From Ciona intestinalis (lineage: Eukaryota > Chordata > Ascidiacea > Phlebobranchia > Cionidae), in contig NC_020174.2 in assembly GCF_000224145.3 (NCBI RefSeq), forward strand, positions 4,221,026-4,285,025: a stretch of DNA of 64,000 nt, in the 5' to 3' direction. The translations under genes were made by a program, and so were the position numbers. Below are positions 1 to 11,992 of the stretch, piece by piece; the stretch's first letter is position 1; every line of letters starts with the position of its first letter. Below the pieces are notes generated by a model. It searched no databases. It was not told the DNA's origin and saw nothing but the letters and a program-made list of their open reading frames with translations.

Positions 1-1040
1 TATGTGTATGGCTATACCAAAACATCTGCTATAACAACCAGTGTACTTTATAGCCCTATACCGGGTTAAAATTTTAGAAAAATACTAACCTTTAAAAACG
101 ATGGTCAAAATACAGCAATTAATCAAAAAACAAAGAATCCGCTTCATCCTGCTTCATCTAAACTATAAATTAGTAAGTACTCATATTCACAAACGGCTCG
201 CCTTATAAACACAAAAATACGTAAGCCAAGCAACGTTAAAGAAACATATTCACAACATTATTTTGTTTAAATCCCAAATTATACTCTCCAGACAGCGTGA
301 ATATAATAAACAGTTTATGTTTAGCTGGCTCACTATGCTTAAGGGAACTTCAGCTGATCGCCAACGTACGCTCTATACCTCGTTCGTCAAGCAGTTACAT
401 AATTTCAAGTTATTCTGCGATATATAGGTAGACTGTAGTTATATATACCTTATGCTCCCTACAGTACGAGTGTTCATACAATGTTCTACCATCATACAAT
501 TGTGAGTCAGCGAAGCGATCGTCAACGGACTGTATCCGCTTTAACCTGTTGCATCATGCAAGTTTTATACTAAAACTTACACAAAACTCTATGAAGACTT
601 GTTATAAACATATAGTTTTGTCTTTATGTGCGTATAGCATAAATGTATTTCCTCTAGTTAAACAGTTTTTTTGGTAAGTATGGTCACTACCGATTGATTA
701 AACCAAGTATAAATGAGCCAAGAGAAAATCTGTTGTCCTAACTTTCTAGTTTGTATTAATTACCATAAAGCGTCTGTGGAGACGTGACATGATTTATTCT
801 GTAAACGGAAACTTGGAAGAACCGCGTAGCAATTATGTCGACACAGTGCTCGTCGTACGTCAGAGTGTGTCTGAGTTTTTGTCTGTAGGTAACAGGCACA
901 GTTAGGGCAAAACGTTGTGAGTAAAAATGTAGAAATAATTTGGTCTTATAATTAGGTAGTATAAAGATTCGAAATTTAGGTGATTGACATTAAAAAATTA
1001 AGCTTGTTTTGAGGGCTACAACACTAACTTGTGATGCGAA
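1..1040. other. Noncoding DNA upstream of the LDLa receptor
   Basis: AT-rich sequence with no convincing coding exon on either strand. It should contain the promoter and 5' untranslated region of the receptor gene that begins at 1041, but I see no clear TATA box or other decisive element. Confidence 0.5.
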
Positions 1041-4000
1041 ATGCATCTTGGTTGTTGGACAATGGTTTTCTTTGCGTTGGTCTATAATGGTAAGTTTATA
1101 CTGAAGTGATTTTCTTTTTTGGATTTTTACTATTGAAATACAGTGACTGTAAACACAATATATTAAGGTGGGACAAAATGGGACTTGTTTTCATTCTATT
1201 GTGTCGTCCCATTTGGTAGTAAACAAAGAACATTTAAAAAGTTCTACAACAGCGAGACTTTAAAAGAGCGTTTAAAATACAATCGGGATATTTGGATATT
1301 GTGTGCTAAGATGTGCCATTCAGCCCACATTACTATATTTGTAATTTACACTAAAATAGAAATTTATCTATGTAGTGCTTGGCCAAAACCATAGAACGGT
1401 TCTGACGGTTCAGTCCATACTAAATACAAACAACACATCTTGTGGAAACGGATCGTTTAGCTGTGCCAATGGTAACTGTATACACGCCAGATTTGTTTGT
1501 GACCACCATAATGATTGTGGAGACAAAAGCGACGAAAGAGGATGTCGGATACGTTTAAATACATGTTGGCCATGGCAAAGTAAATGCAACAGTAATAGAA
1601 CTTGCTCGAGGGGTTATTTTCAGGTTGGTACGTATTTTTTAAACAATTATGAAGTATAGGGTGGTTTAGGTGGGATGTGTTTTCCTTTTTAACTGTCGTC
1701 CAACATTTCGGTAATAAACATAAAATATTTAAAGAATTATGTTAGCGCAGCTCTGCGACTCTAAAGACGTTGTTAATTGTTCAAAACACGATCATAAAAT
1801 ATTGGATTTAGCTGCTATCTTAACCCACAGTACTATACATACATGGCCTGTTTATATGGTAGGCTATTGTATATATGCTCGTATACTACTGAATGGGCTG
1901 TAGTACTTTTGTTTTGCAAACTGTATACAATTTAGCCCTTTCAGCCAATGTTTCATTCATTCAGTGTAGAAACGGGAAGTGTATTGCATTCGGTTTGGCG
2001 TGTAACCGGAAAGATAATTGCGGAGATGGATCGGACGAGATTCGTGCACGTCCTGGTCTAAAATGCAGCTTTGGTAAAAGGGACGAGTTGTGTGTATTAC
2101 CGCAAATGTATGTTGATGATGGTGTGACACATTGCGATGATAGAGTTGACATATGCTTGAACGCCAGAAACCAATCAACCTGTTTTACTTGCATGGACAA
2201 AATGCTCATTATCTCAAATAGACAAGTACGGACTATCCTATAATATCCTTTGAGTAATGTTTATATAAGACATGATATCCTAGTTCGGTAATTATAATCA
2301 TTGTCTGTTGGTTTTAATTTTGATTGTTAATTTGTATAATTGCTGCATAAAAAACATTTCTTATAGGTGTGTGACGGCGTGTTCGATTGCTTCGACTTAT
2401 CTGACGAATGTCTTTGCGAAATGCCCCAAATACCGGACGTATGTGACAACATATGCACCAGGCGTAAGGGTCGTTGCAAACGGGGGACATTTCAATGCGG
2501 TGATGCATTAAATGTTACTGTAAACTTTAAAAAAGTTTGTGACAGGAGAATTGACTGCCCTAATGGTCGCGACGAACAGTATTGCCGAATGGGGACACAT
2601 CAGACCCGAGTAGTAGCATGTCCAGCGGACCCAAAGAATATGACAATAAAAACAGCGAATCTATGCGACGGCAAACCAGAATGTTACGACCTCAGTGACG
2701 AATGTGGGGGTGTTTGCAGCATCGAGCAGGCGTTTTGCAAATTCCAAAATATCTTTCTAAATCAGTCTGATTCGCTCGTGTACAGATGCGGAAATGGATA
2801 CCCACTCACAACACAGGATATTTGCGATGGAACTTGGTCCAAATGTCAACCTAGAGTCGAACACGAGGAGTCTCAATGCGACGGACGACATTTCTGTGGT
2901 GGTAGGAACATTAACTCATCTAGATTAATAAGTTATGACAAGGCGTTGGTCTGTGACGGATACCGAGACTGTGCAGATGGCTCTGATGAATGGTATTGCC
3001 CTCAACGATTCAACTGCACTTCTAGTATAAAGCCAAGTTCAGTTCCACGAACTTTTACCTTCGACGACTTCAACGATTGTGTCGATGGTAGCGATGAATG
3101 TCCTCCATATCTCGACTGGAACTGGTTATCTTCCCGTAACGAAATGATCAGCGTTATTTTCTTCAGAGTATGGGTCTGGATTATGGCAGTTATGGCTCTG
3201 TTGGGTAATGGATACGTCATCGCGAAAACATGCCAGCGCGCTAAAAAGCTTTTGAAAGCATCAGCCGTTGCTAAAGCAAACCACTTTCTTGTCTTCAACC
3301 TAGCTGTTTCCGATTTCCTAATGGGAGTATACCTGATATGCATAGCTATTTACAGCGCGGTGTTCTCTGGTCGATACTGCTATGAGGATGAGAAATGGCG
3401 AACCGGATCTTCCTGTCAGTTCCTAGGTGGGCTCTCAGTGGTTGCTAGCGAGGCGTCAGTTCTTATATTAGCTGTTATGACGTGCGTGAGACTGTACTCC
3501 GTTTTTATGCCTTTTCGATCAAGAAACTTGAAGTTTTGGACCGTAAGTATATGCGTTATGATTGTATGGGGTCTATCAGTTTGTCTTGCAGTTCTCCCCA
3601 TGTATGCTCTCACTGTGATAGACGGGGCATGGCTACCAAGCAAGTTTTTCAATTCGACCATCGTTCCAATAAAAAGTGCTCAGAATTTTATGGATCGGAT
3701 GGAAGTGTACGTTTTAAACTACTCAGAAAATGCGACACGTTCCAATGGAACTGTACAATGGTCTACCATCCAAACCTTCCTAAACGTCCACAGTCCAAAA
3801 AATAGAATCATGGGCTTGTATGGCTATTATTCGTCGAGCAGTGTTTGCATATCCAGACTGTTCGTGACTCCTTTGCAACAAGGTTGGAGAATTTCCATCA
3901 CAATAGTTTCAATAAACTTTTTCGTGTTCGTCTTTATTGCATTGGCGTATCTGGCAATATACAAAAGAGCAAAACAACAGCCTCGCAAGAACGACACCGA

Positions 4001-4452
4001 CCGGTCTGTTAAAATGCAGGTACCAAAATTAAACCTATTTATAACTTGTTGTAACTTTTATAACCCACATATAATTCTCTCTGCAGAGCAAGATATTTCG
4101 GCTAGTAACCACAGATTTTTTCTGCTGGGTGCCTATCTGCATCATGGCGTTCATTCATTTCGCACGAGTTGCAAATCTTGACGGTACAGCGTACGTTATA
4201 GTCGCAGTTGTTCTTATGCCAATCAACAGTGTTTTAAATCCCTTGTTGTATTCCAACGCTCTTGACAATCTGCTAAAAAAGACGTTATTGGCTTGGAGAG
4301 CATCTAGACAGAAAGCTGCCTTGCTTCAAGGTGAAATGTTTCAACGTTTTAAACTTCAGGAGTCTGCCGGGACATCTGACAAGGCAGAATCGGACAATCA
4401 ACCTGAATCAATTCACGCCACCCCTGTGAGAACTGCTGACTCAAAATTATAG
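1041..4452 (+). CDS. LDLa-repeat seven-transmembrane receptor (LGR/relaxin-receptor-like), complete
   Basis: Five exons fit with consistent phases: 1041-1089, 1376-1623, 1965-2225, 2367-4019, 4087-4452, giving 858 residues. Exon 1 encodes a short hydrophobic signal peptide (MHLGCWTMVFFALVYN). The ectodomain to about residue 440 is a chain of LDL-receptor class A modules, some canonical (CDHHNDCGDKSDERGC, NCGDGSDE, DCADGSDEWYC) and some degenerate. Seven helices follow from about residue 446. LGR/relaxin-receptor hallmarks are FLVFNLAVSDFLMGVYL in helix 2, CWVP in helix 6 and NPLLY (788-792) in helix 7. The usual DRY/ERY position reads CVR. No leucine-rich repeats lie between the LDLa modules and helix 1, unlike RXFP1/2 or snail GRL101. 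Ligand unknown; cell-surface G-protein signalling is inferred from family. Introns 1 and 2 carry small transposons. Confidence 0.88.
1164..1318 (-). mobile_element. Palindromic MITE copy (family A), in receptor intron 1
   Basis: Diverged copy in the orientation carrying TTGGTAGTAAACAAAGAA. It begins GGTGGGACAAAATGGGAC. The far end is eroded. Confidence 0.65.
1656..1837 (-). mobile_element. Palindromic MITE copy (family A), in receptor intron 2
   Basis: Begins TAGGGTGG and ends in TAACCCACAGTACTATA. It contains the family's internal TTGTTAATTGTTCAAAACACG segment in shortened, diverged form. Confidence 0.7.
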
Positions 4453-4531
4453 GCACATATTACCAGATTAAAGTTGCAGTTTTTAAAAGCTATTTTTGTT
4501 ATAAAAACTCTTTTTTTACTTTTACGGTATA

Positions 4532-4713
4532 CAGTATTGCTGGGTAGGATGGGATACCTAATTAAATCCCATGTTTCCGGATCGTATTTTAAACAATTAT
4601 TAATGTTGTTTAGACATGCGTGATACGGTTATATCAATCTGTAACTTTTTATATATTTACTACCAAATGGTAACAGAAGAGAATAAAAATATAACCCATC
4701 TTACCCCACCATA
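4532..4713 (+). mobile_element. Palindromic MITE copy (family A)
   Basis: Starts AGTATTGCTGGGTAGGATGG and ends CCCATCTTACCCCACC. The internal TTTTAAACAATTA motif marks plus orientation. It supplies an AATAAA downstream of the receptor. Confidence 0.7.
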
Positions 4714-5059
4714 TTAAAGATAACAGCAACATAAAGTAACAAAATAACGTAGACGAATGGTAATGTCACCCGAATATAAATATATTTCTTATTTTTGTGG
4801 TTTTAACATATCGTGTTAAAAAAACTATTTTCATATAAAGACGACCATTCTGATATTTTGTCCGGGATTTCAATCGTTAAGACCTTTACATCTGGCGTGT
4901 GGTTTTCAGTCACACTGCAGCTTAAAGCAATAAGTGCCACGTGGAAACTACAAACTATTATTTGATTGGTTCATTGATTTGATTACACTTTAATCGACTC
5001 GTTGTGTGATAAGCAGTTTTATTCAGCGTTCATTTGTTTTATTCGTTAGGTGAGTTTGA

Positions 5060-5145
5060 ATGGCCAGTTTTCTTGCAAATCCTGGCATTGCAGTATGTGA
5101 ACGTACAATGACAGATAAAGTTATGGCACAGGATGTGAATCAAAG
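5060..5145 (+). CDS. Candidate orphan first coding exon
   Basis: An ATG opens 28 codons with coding-like composition (starts MASFLANPGIAVCERTMTDK) and runs to a good donor, AAAG|GTAGGA, leaving phase 2. I find no convincing second exon. An acceptor near 6757 gives a short cysteine-rich tail in the right phase but may be chance. The exon could belong to an unrecognised small gene or be fortuitous. Confidence 0.22.
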
Positions 5146-5212
5146 GTAGGATCATGCAATAGTTAAACTGTATAATATATATTTAGGTTCAGATAAAGAT
5201 TTCCAGCAAAAA

Positions 5213-5389
5213 AGGGTGGGGAAGATGGGACACCTTTAACATATAATATCCAAGTATCCTGATGATGTTTTAAACAATTAACAGCGGTCTGTGGGAGTTG
5301 TGAACATACGGTTTATAATTATTTTAATGATCTTTGTTTACTTGGACGAGAAAATAGAATGAAAATGTGTCCCGTCTTTCCCTATACTA
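5213..5389 (+). mobile_element. Palindromic MITE copy (family A)
   Basis: Well preserved: starts GGGTGGGGAAGATGGGACAC, has GTTTTAAACAATTAACAGCG inside, and ends in a CCCGTCTTTCCCTATACTA-like terminus. Confidence 0.8.
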
Positions 5390-6574
5390 CTTCTATTAAA
5401 AGCCATTACAATGACCCTTTTAGTGGGTGTGTAAATGATCTGTCTATCTATTTAATTACAAAAATTATAAAACAAAATTTTGAATATGATTAGTCAAATT
5501 AAATCAATTTTAAATAATAAAACACTTTGTGTTCGGTGTATTGTCTCTCTTAAGATATCGGCTTCGTGTACTATAGTCCTATATATATGCCCACAGCTAT
5601 ATATAATAAGTTCCTATAACCGTTGCTGCAGGTGTATTGTACTGTGGTAAAACGTCGTACCGTTATTTTTTGTTCTGCAATTATTGTTACATAAGCAACA
5701 TCCGCAACTTAAACCTTATACACACACGAAGGCAACTTCAACCATATATAGGTATATACAAAAGTTTGCTGTCATTTTACTAACCATTTCTATCAATTAA
5801 GATTACGTTGTATAATTCATTTCGGGTTAACATGTTCGCGATAGTTAGTGGCTTGTAGTGTGTTCACTAATATTATATCATCCTACATGTTTGTTGATAT
5901 ACAGCGTTGGTAAAGTATCTTTCTCTTGAGTTTTATTCCCGCATTTTTGTACAGAGCCGGTCTGTTTACGCTTTTCATTACAGCCGGATAGCTAGAGGCG
6001 TTTACATTTATAACCGCACAAATCCTCACTTAATTTTGCTATTGGACAGCTTTTATAAATCCTGCTAAATGGCAACAGTGAGACCGTAACCTATTACGTA
6101 TGTGCCGCTTTAAAACCGAGTGAATCACGTCAAAGAAACGTATTATCTATGCGGCAATAGAGCCTGTGGCGCTCAAGGCAATAAACGTACACATTTTTGT
6201 GTTTTAATTTTGTCTTGGGGTTTCCAATATAGTTGTTGCATCACACACACATATGTAGCAAACGAAAATGACGCTGTTTATACGAAACGTGTTTTTAAAT
6301 ACTATCGTGGCAATATACACCTCTATTGCTGAAAACGTTTAACTTTATTTTCCGTTAATGTAAAACTGTTTGTGTGTCCAGCATCACAGAATGCTCACCT
6401 CCCCGAAATTATTAATTGAAAAGATTTATTTAATTCGACACACGAGCGTCAATCTGCCGCCAGTTATCTCATTATGCGTGTTCCGTGTCATAAACAATAT
6501 ATCTATCCGTGAGAGGTTTGGTATTTCATACGCGCCTTTTGGAAAGTTCAAGTTGGTGTGTAGTCATCTTACAC

Positions 6575-6654
6575 GACGTCACAGGCCAATCAGAGACGCT
6601 TGTACGTGCGAAGAAAAAAGGCCACACCGCGGGACACACCCGCCGCTACATAAA
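6575..6654 (+). promoter_or_regulatory. Promoter-like module upstream of the intermediate filament gene
   Basis: GACGTCAC (6575-6582), an inverted-CCAAT-type GGCCAATCAG (CCAAT at 6586-6590), a GC-rich GGGACACACCCGCC stretch and a TATA-like TACATAAA (6647-6654) lie within 80 bases in the order expected of a metazoan core promoter. The filament ATG is about 740 bases downstream, so use by that gene would need a 5' untranslated intron ending at 7334, or trans-splicing. Function inferred. Confidence 0.35.
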
Positions 6655-7390
6655 CCTGCTCTGTCTCAGCCTTTTTGTAAAGACACAGTTGCAGGAATTA
6701 GCATGGCTTAGTAGAAAGTACTTGTTTAATTTATTTTTTACTGAGACTGTCTTTGGTAGGTTGAGCAGACGAATAGGAACTGTTTGCAATTTAAAATGCA
6801 TAAAGTGTAAAAATGCATGCAGAAAAACTCCCTTTCCCGCCCGATAATGAGTGAGAAAGTCTTGCGAAACGTGTCCTTTTCGCTATGAGTTGTCTTAGGT
6901 TTTACGACCTGAAAATTGCAGAGTCTGCAATTAAATCGGCGCCCGCACCTTTCTTGGTGCAATTTCGCAAATTGTCTAAACCTTATAACTTCAAACATAG
7001 ATAGTCAGATAGAAGCGAAATTGTCGTTAGACTTACTTGCCCAAAGCTACGAATCTGTTTGAATTGCGTAACACAAGTATCGGAAGTGAGCGAAGACAGA
7101 TATCAGATACTGCAGTGACGTGCAGAGAAGGCGACAGAATTAGGGAGCAAAGACATCGAGTGTATGTGTATATTTACATACATAAAGTATTGCATAGGGT
7201 GGTAAATGTGTTCAGAAAAACTAGACCAAGTCGGAATGTTAAACGGAATATTATTTTATGGTAGTGCAGCAGACAGTAAAACCGTAAAATATATCACTTA
7301 GCGTTAGTAATATTATTACATTATACTTTTACAGACCAACTGTCTATCATAAAACTTTGCCCTTTATTCATTAACACCCAATCGAAAGTC

Positions 7391-10300
7391 ATGGCATCCA
7401 AGCAGGGACGATCCAGCTACAGGAACACATTCGGAAGCCAAACAGCTTATTCTACTGCTGGTTCCAAGGGTTATTCCAAAAGCTTTGTAATGGAAGAACC
7501 AATCGCAGCAAAGCGAGTGTCTTATTCTTATTCTGCATCTTCCAGCGGCGGAGGTAAGTAGATGTGATAGTTTCAAACATTGGTCAATTGATTTTAGAAT
7601 TATTTGTATTAATATTTTTGTTGTCTTTCCGTAGGTGCTACTGGGGCCAACTTAGACCTCGGCGGTTTGAAACTGAATGAAAAAGAGACCCTAAACGGCA
7701 TCAACAACCGGTTTGCTTCTTACATTGAAAAAGGTATGTGACTATCATCCTGCACCTCTCGCTATTATCGTGGCAATGTTGTAATATTTTCAAGAATATT
7801 TTAAATCAAATAAACATAGGCATGCACCGAAATCTTTAGCCTTGAGACAAGTTACTACGAAGGTTTAAGTATTAAATATATTCTTGTAATGTAGGCTTTA
7901 TGCCTAACGAGTGTGTATATTATGTAGAACTTCTGTTTTAAAATAAACTTTTTCAGTCCGTTACTTGGAGGAACAGAATTCAAAACTTGAGAAGAGAATC
8001 CGAGAGGCAAGCGCCCGAAAGACGGTTGATCTTGGAGAAGATAAACTTCAAAAACTGAGGCGTTTGAGAGCTCAAGTTGATGAAGCTACACTTGCAAAGG
8101 TTCGCTCCGAAATTGCTCGAGACAACTTAAGAGGGGAAGCGTCTGAGATCAAATGGAAGTAAGTATTTTTTTTTTCATTGTGTATTAATTGTTTGCCTAT
8201 ATATCGGAATCGTTGTTTGTGGGCGCTAAACTGACATTAGATATGCACACGTCATTATACATTCTGATTAAATGTACTGATGTTCTTGCCGATTCTGCCT
8301 AGAAACCGGTAAGTGAATCACGCTACGAAAACACATGATTCACACTGCGAAAATGATCGTATCAGGTTTATGTAATGTATCCTATGTGATACTGCGAGAG
8401 ATGACGCGTTTGAAGGTGAAGCGGGTTTGCCACCTTATTACCGAGCAAATAGCAATCCTTTACACTTCGGAGCCGTCGTAATTTCTACTGCAGCGTTAGT
8501 CAAGACGGCTACGTCTTGCCCCGGGGCTGCTGAGACAGAGATGAGAACAGATAAAAGTTCTCATATAACTCGTAAGACCACACGCTTAAGATTTGTGAAC
8601 ACGTCGACATTTATTACCGGTGCTGTATGTGACGACTTCAACCTTATGCTTTTTTATTACATATAATCACCAATAAAGGTTAATAAGTTATGTGGTATAT
8701 ATAAAATTCCCTTGCAATGAACACGAACACGCATGTATAGCAAGCACATTCGCATATAACTTTCATAGATGTTAAAAATCGAGCACTTTTAAAAATCCAA
8801 ACATTCAACAGATTGGAACATGAAGGCCGACTTCGTTCTGAACTTGATGACGAATTGGGAAGACTTCGTAAGGATGTTGATGACGCAACAATGGTGCGCG
8901 TTGATCTGGAACGAAAGATCGAAACCCTCAGAGAGGAACTTGAATATGGAAAGAAACTTCACGCAGAGGCAAGCTTTGTTTGTTATTTAAGTTTTGCGTT
9001 TTTTTGCCAGACGGAATGTCTAATGACAGTCGCATTTTTATAGAAGTGAGCTTGCTTGGTTTATAATATTTTAGGTTTACCAGCTACGCCTTTGACAATT
9101 ATCTGAAAATTATCTGTCATGTTTTATCCGTAAAAAATAAATAGCCAGAAAATTATGATATATTATGATTAAACTATATAAGAAAATAGTAATGGGAACG
9201 TATGCAAAACTTTAAAAGAAATCCTTGTTTAATAGGAGATTGATGACTTGAAAGCACAAGTTAGAGATCAAGGAGTCAACGTGGAAGTTGACGGGATCGC
9301 TCCGGATGTTGCCGAGCTTCTCCGACAGATCCGCGCTCAATACGAATCCATTGTCCTCAAGAATAAAGATGAGGCAGAGCAATGGTACAAGAACAAGGTG
9401 ATTTTGCAGCAGTCTTAACTGTGTTTAGATTGCGGTATCGCCGGATATATTTCTTTAACGCCTCTGGCACCGGCCTTATCTTAGACATGAGGCCTACCAA
9501 TATGTATCCATATATACTCACCGAATTTCCCCAATCGCGAAGTTAAATTCCCTCATTCATTAATTAACGTATAAAATGTAACATAAGAATTTCGATTTTA
9601 TTTTAAGTTTGAGGACTTGGAAGAAAGGGCGAAGGTTAACGTTGAAGACATGGAGAAGGTTCGTGCTGACATCAACGATTACAGAAAACAAGTCACTCAG
9701 CTTGAAATGGAGCTTGAGTCGCTCAGAGGAACGGTAAGCTAATTATTATGAATTGTAGAATGCGGTTGTGCATGTGTTGTAGAATTTCGTTGTACAAATG
9801 TGTTATGTACTTTCGACGACACATACGTAGGCCGTTTGGTAATGTCGTTCTGTAATCTTCAACTTTATGCTCGGTATAGCAAAGAGTCGTGACGCTAAGC
9901 TCATGTTAAAAAACCGTAACCGACATTTTTTTAAAACCAAGGTTTTGCCAACGGCCTAAAATGTGTAACCGCAGCATCTCTATGTCCGTTGTATAGTATT
10001 AGACATCTAGACCACGTTGATCTAGACTGGCGCTATGACCACAAACTGTTTTTCACTCCTCGGACTAAATTGTAATCTTATTAAAAGACGTACAGACCAG
10101 TAGCTGTATAAGCTGATTTAAATGTGAAATGGCTCCACCCTCTGCATAGGTTAAACCGATTCAGTGTGACGCACTTTAAAACTTTATTTTTTTACCGTTT
10201 TCTGCGCAAAAACTTCTCGTCCTGCTATTTTCATCGCCGATAACGTAATTTTCAAGTACGTGACGACATGTGCTTAGATAAGACCATATATGGTTCGACT

Positions 10301-11992
10301 GAGCCCGGTATATGCGTCAAGTTGTAAACATGCCGAGGTATGACGCCAGTCTACGTAGCCTCGGGTAAGATTTGCCGCGTTCGTTTTCGTCGAAGGAAAT
10401 TAAGTATATGTTGAAATCTGTCATCAGCTGTGTTTTGTATGTTGATACGGATTGGTAAAGAGCAATTTGACGACGTTCGTTAAATCCTAAATCTATGTAC
10501 GTGATTGTTTTGTATGTTTGTACCAGTATTCTATATTATTTCTAAAATGCTGTTTTCATTTTATCTGTATGTATGAATACATTTAAAAATCATTTAGCCG
10601 TTTACGGTTTCGTAAAAAATTGAAATACTAAAAGTTTACCCACCTATAGCTTGCACCACTTAAATCTTTAGATAAATTCTAAATTTCTTAATTAAATAAC
10701 CTATATAAGCATAATTTTATTCATCACAGAACGACTACCTCGAACGAAATTTGGCCGACGTGGAAAAACGCTACGAGGTTGAAGCAGCTCGTTACCAGAG
10801 CAGGGTAGCTCAACTTGGATCAGAGTTCGATCATGCACAAGGGGAAATGAAACGACACTTGGCTGAATACAAACGATTAATGAGCGTCAAGATTTCTCTG
10901 GAGAAAGAGATTTTGACATACAGACGCTTGCTGGAAGGCGAAGAGAAGAGGTAATTTTTATATGAATAATCCGATGACACTTAAGCTTAATGTAGAAATT
11001 TAAACGCTATGTAGCAATTACTCGTTGCTCTTTTATTTGCTCGGCAATTGGCTTTGCAGCAATTCAAAAACGCGATCTAATTTCCGCATATGTACTGTAC
11101 GACTTGTTTGTATGTAGGTTGCAATAAAAGGGAAAGAGCATGTACAATATTTGTCTGTGGATCACCAGTATAGAGTGGCTCAAATAAAATCAATTAGCCA
11201 AACTGTCCCGTATTAAAAAGCACTGTAAAAATTTCTCTGTAACTTTTTCTGTAAAATATTTTGCTTATTATTTATGACTTTTAATAATGTAGCCTACTCG
11301 CCACTTTCGTTTTATCAAGTTTGGAACACGTTCTTTATATAAGCAGTTAAATAAAATAGGTATATTTTTTTACTAAATATGACGTAACTGTTTTTGCAGA
11401 GTTTCTTCGAGCAGTTCTAGCAGCGATGACGACGACGAAGCATACCAGACCAAAACAACGAAAAAAGTTATAGTAAAAACCATAGAGACCAGGTATATTT
11501 AGATTTCATGTAAGAATTAATGCCTCTTAAACGCATCAACGAGTGCTGAACGTTTATCGTAAATGCAAATCTTAAAACCACTGGATCTGTGCATATTACT
11601 GTGGGATAAGATGCAACACTTTTAGCACCTAATATCCAAATATCCTGATCGTGTTTTAAACAAATAACAAGGGTTTATAGGAGTCGTAGGAATCTTATAA
11701 CTATTTGAACGTTTTTTAATTGTTTCCTACCGTATGGGACAAGAAAATAGAACAAAAAAGTTGTCCCATCTTTCCCCACCCTACTATATTCAACGTAAAG
11801 TGTTTTTAAAATATATAAATCTTAATTATATAAATTGACATTTAAAACCACCATAGCCTACAAGAAAATAATCGAATAATATACATTACTTGTAGAGATG
11901 GAAAGATTGTATCTTCTTCCATTTCGGAGAAACAACTTTTGGAGGACAAATCTGATTCGTCCAGCTCATCCTCATCCAGTGACGAAGAGTAA
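7391..11992 (+). CDS. Cytoplasmic intermediate filament protein, nine exons, complete
   Basis: Exons 7391-7553, 7635-7733, 7957-8158, 8812-8968, 9236-9397, 9608-9733, 10730-10950, 11400-11492 and 11896-11992 join in phase to give 439 residues. A serine/tyrosine-rich head precedes a rod at about residues 69-377. The rod opens with the helix-initiation motif (LNGINNRFASYIEKVRYLEE) and closes with the helix-termination motif (ILTYRRLLEGEEKR). AEQWYKNK and YEVEAARYQ match coil 2 of vertebrate type III/keratin proteins. The rod is about 310 residues and lacks the 42-residue lamin-type insertion in coil 1B, a chordate feature. The 62-residue tail has no lamin Ig fold and carries two runs of seven serines followed by acidic residues. 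Intron 4 uses a GC donor. The protein should assemble as coiled-coil dimers into cytoplasmic filaments; keratin-like versus vimentin-like class cannot be settled here. Confidence 0.95.
11597..11787 (+). mobile_element. Palindromic MITE copy (family A), in filament intron 8
   Basis: Starts TACTGTGGGATAAGATG, contains GTTTTAAACAAATAACAAGG and ends CCATCTTTCCCCACCCTACT. Both termini are readable as an imperfect inverted repeat. Confidence 0.82.

Larger units (their letters stand above)
4453..7390. other. Intergenic DNA between the LDLa receptor and the intermediate filament gene
   Basis: An ATTAAA lies at 4467-4472 and an AATAAA at 4682-4687 (inside a transposon); either could serve the receptor transcript. 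The stretch also holds two MITE copies, one candidate orphan exon (5060-5145) and a promoter-like module (6575-6654). A strong splice or trans-splice acceptor (pyrimidine run, ACAG at 7331-7334) lies 56 bases before the filament start codon. No other gene is evident. Confidence 0.5.

Noticed and set aside
6509-6847. Plus-strand frame with a cysteine-rich end upstream of the filament gene
   Set aside because: It overlaps the promoter-like module and lacks a good start and any family resemblance; kept only as a weak partner for the orphan exon.
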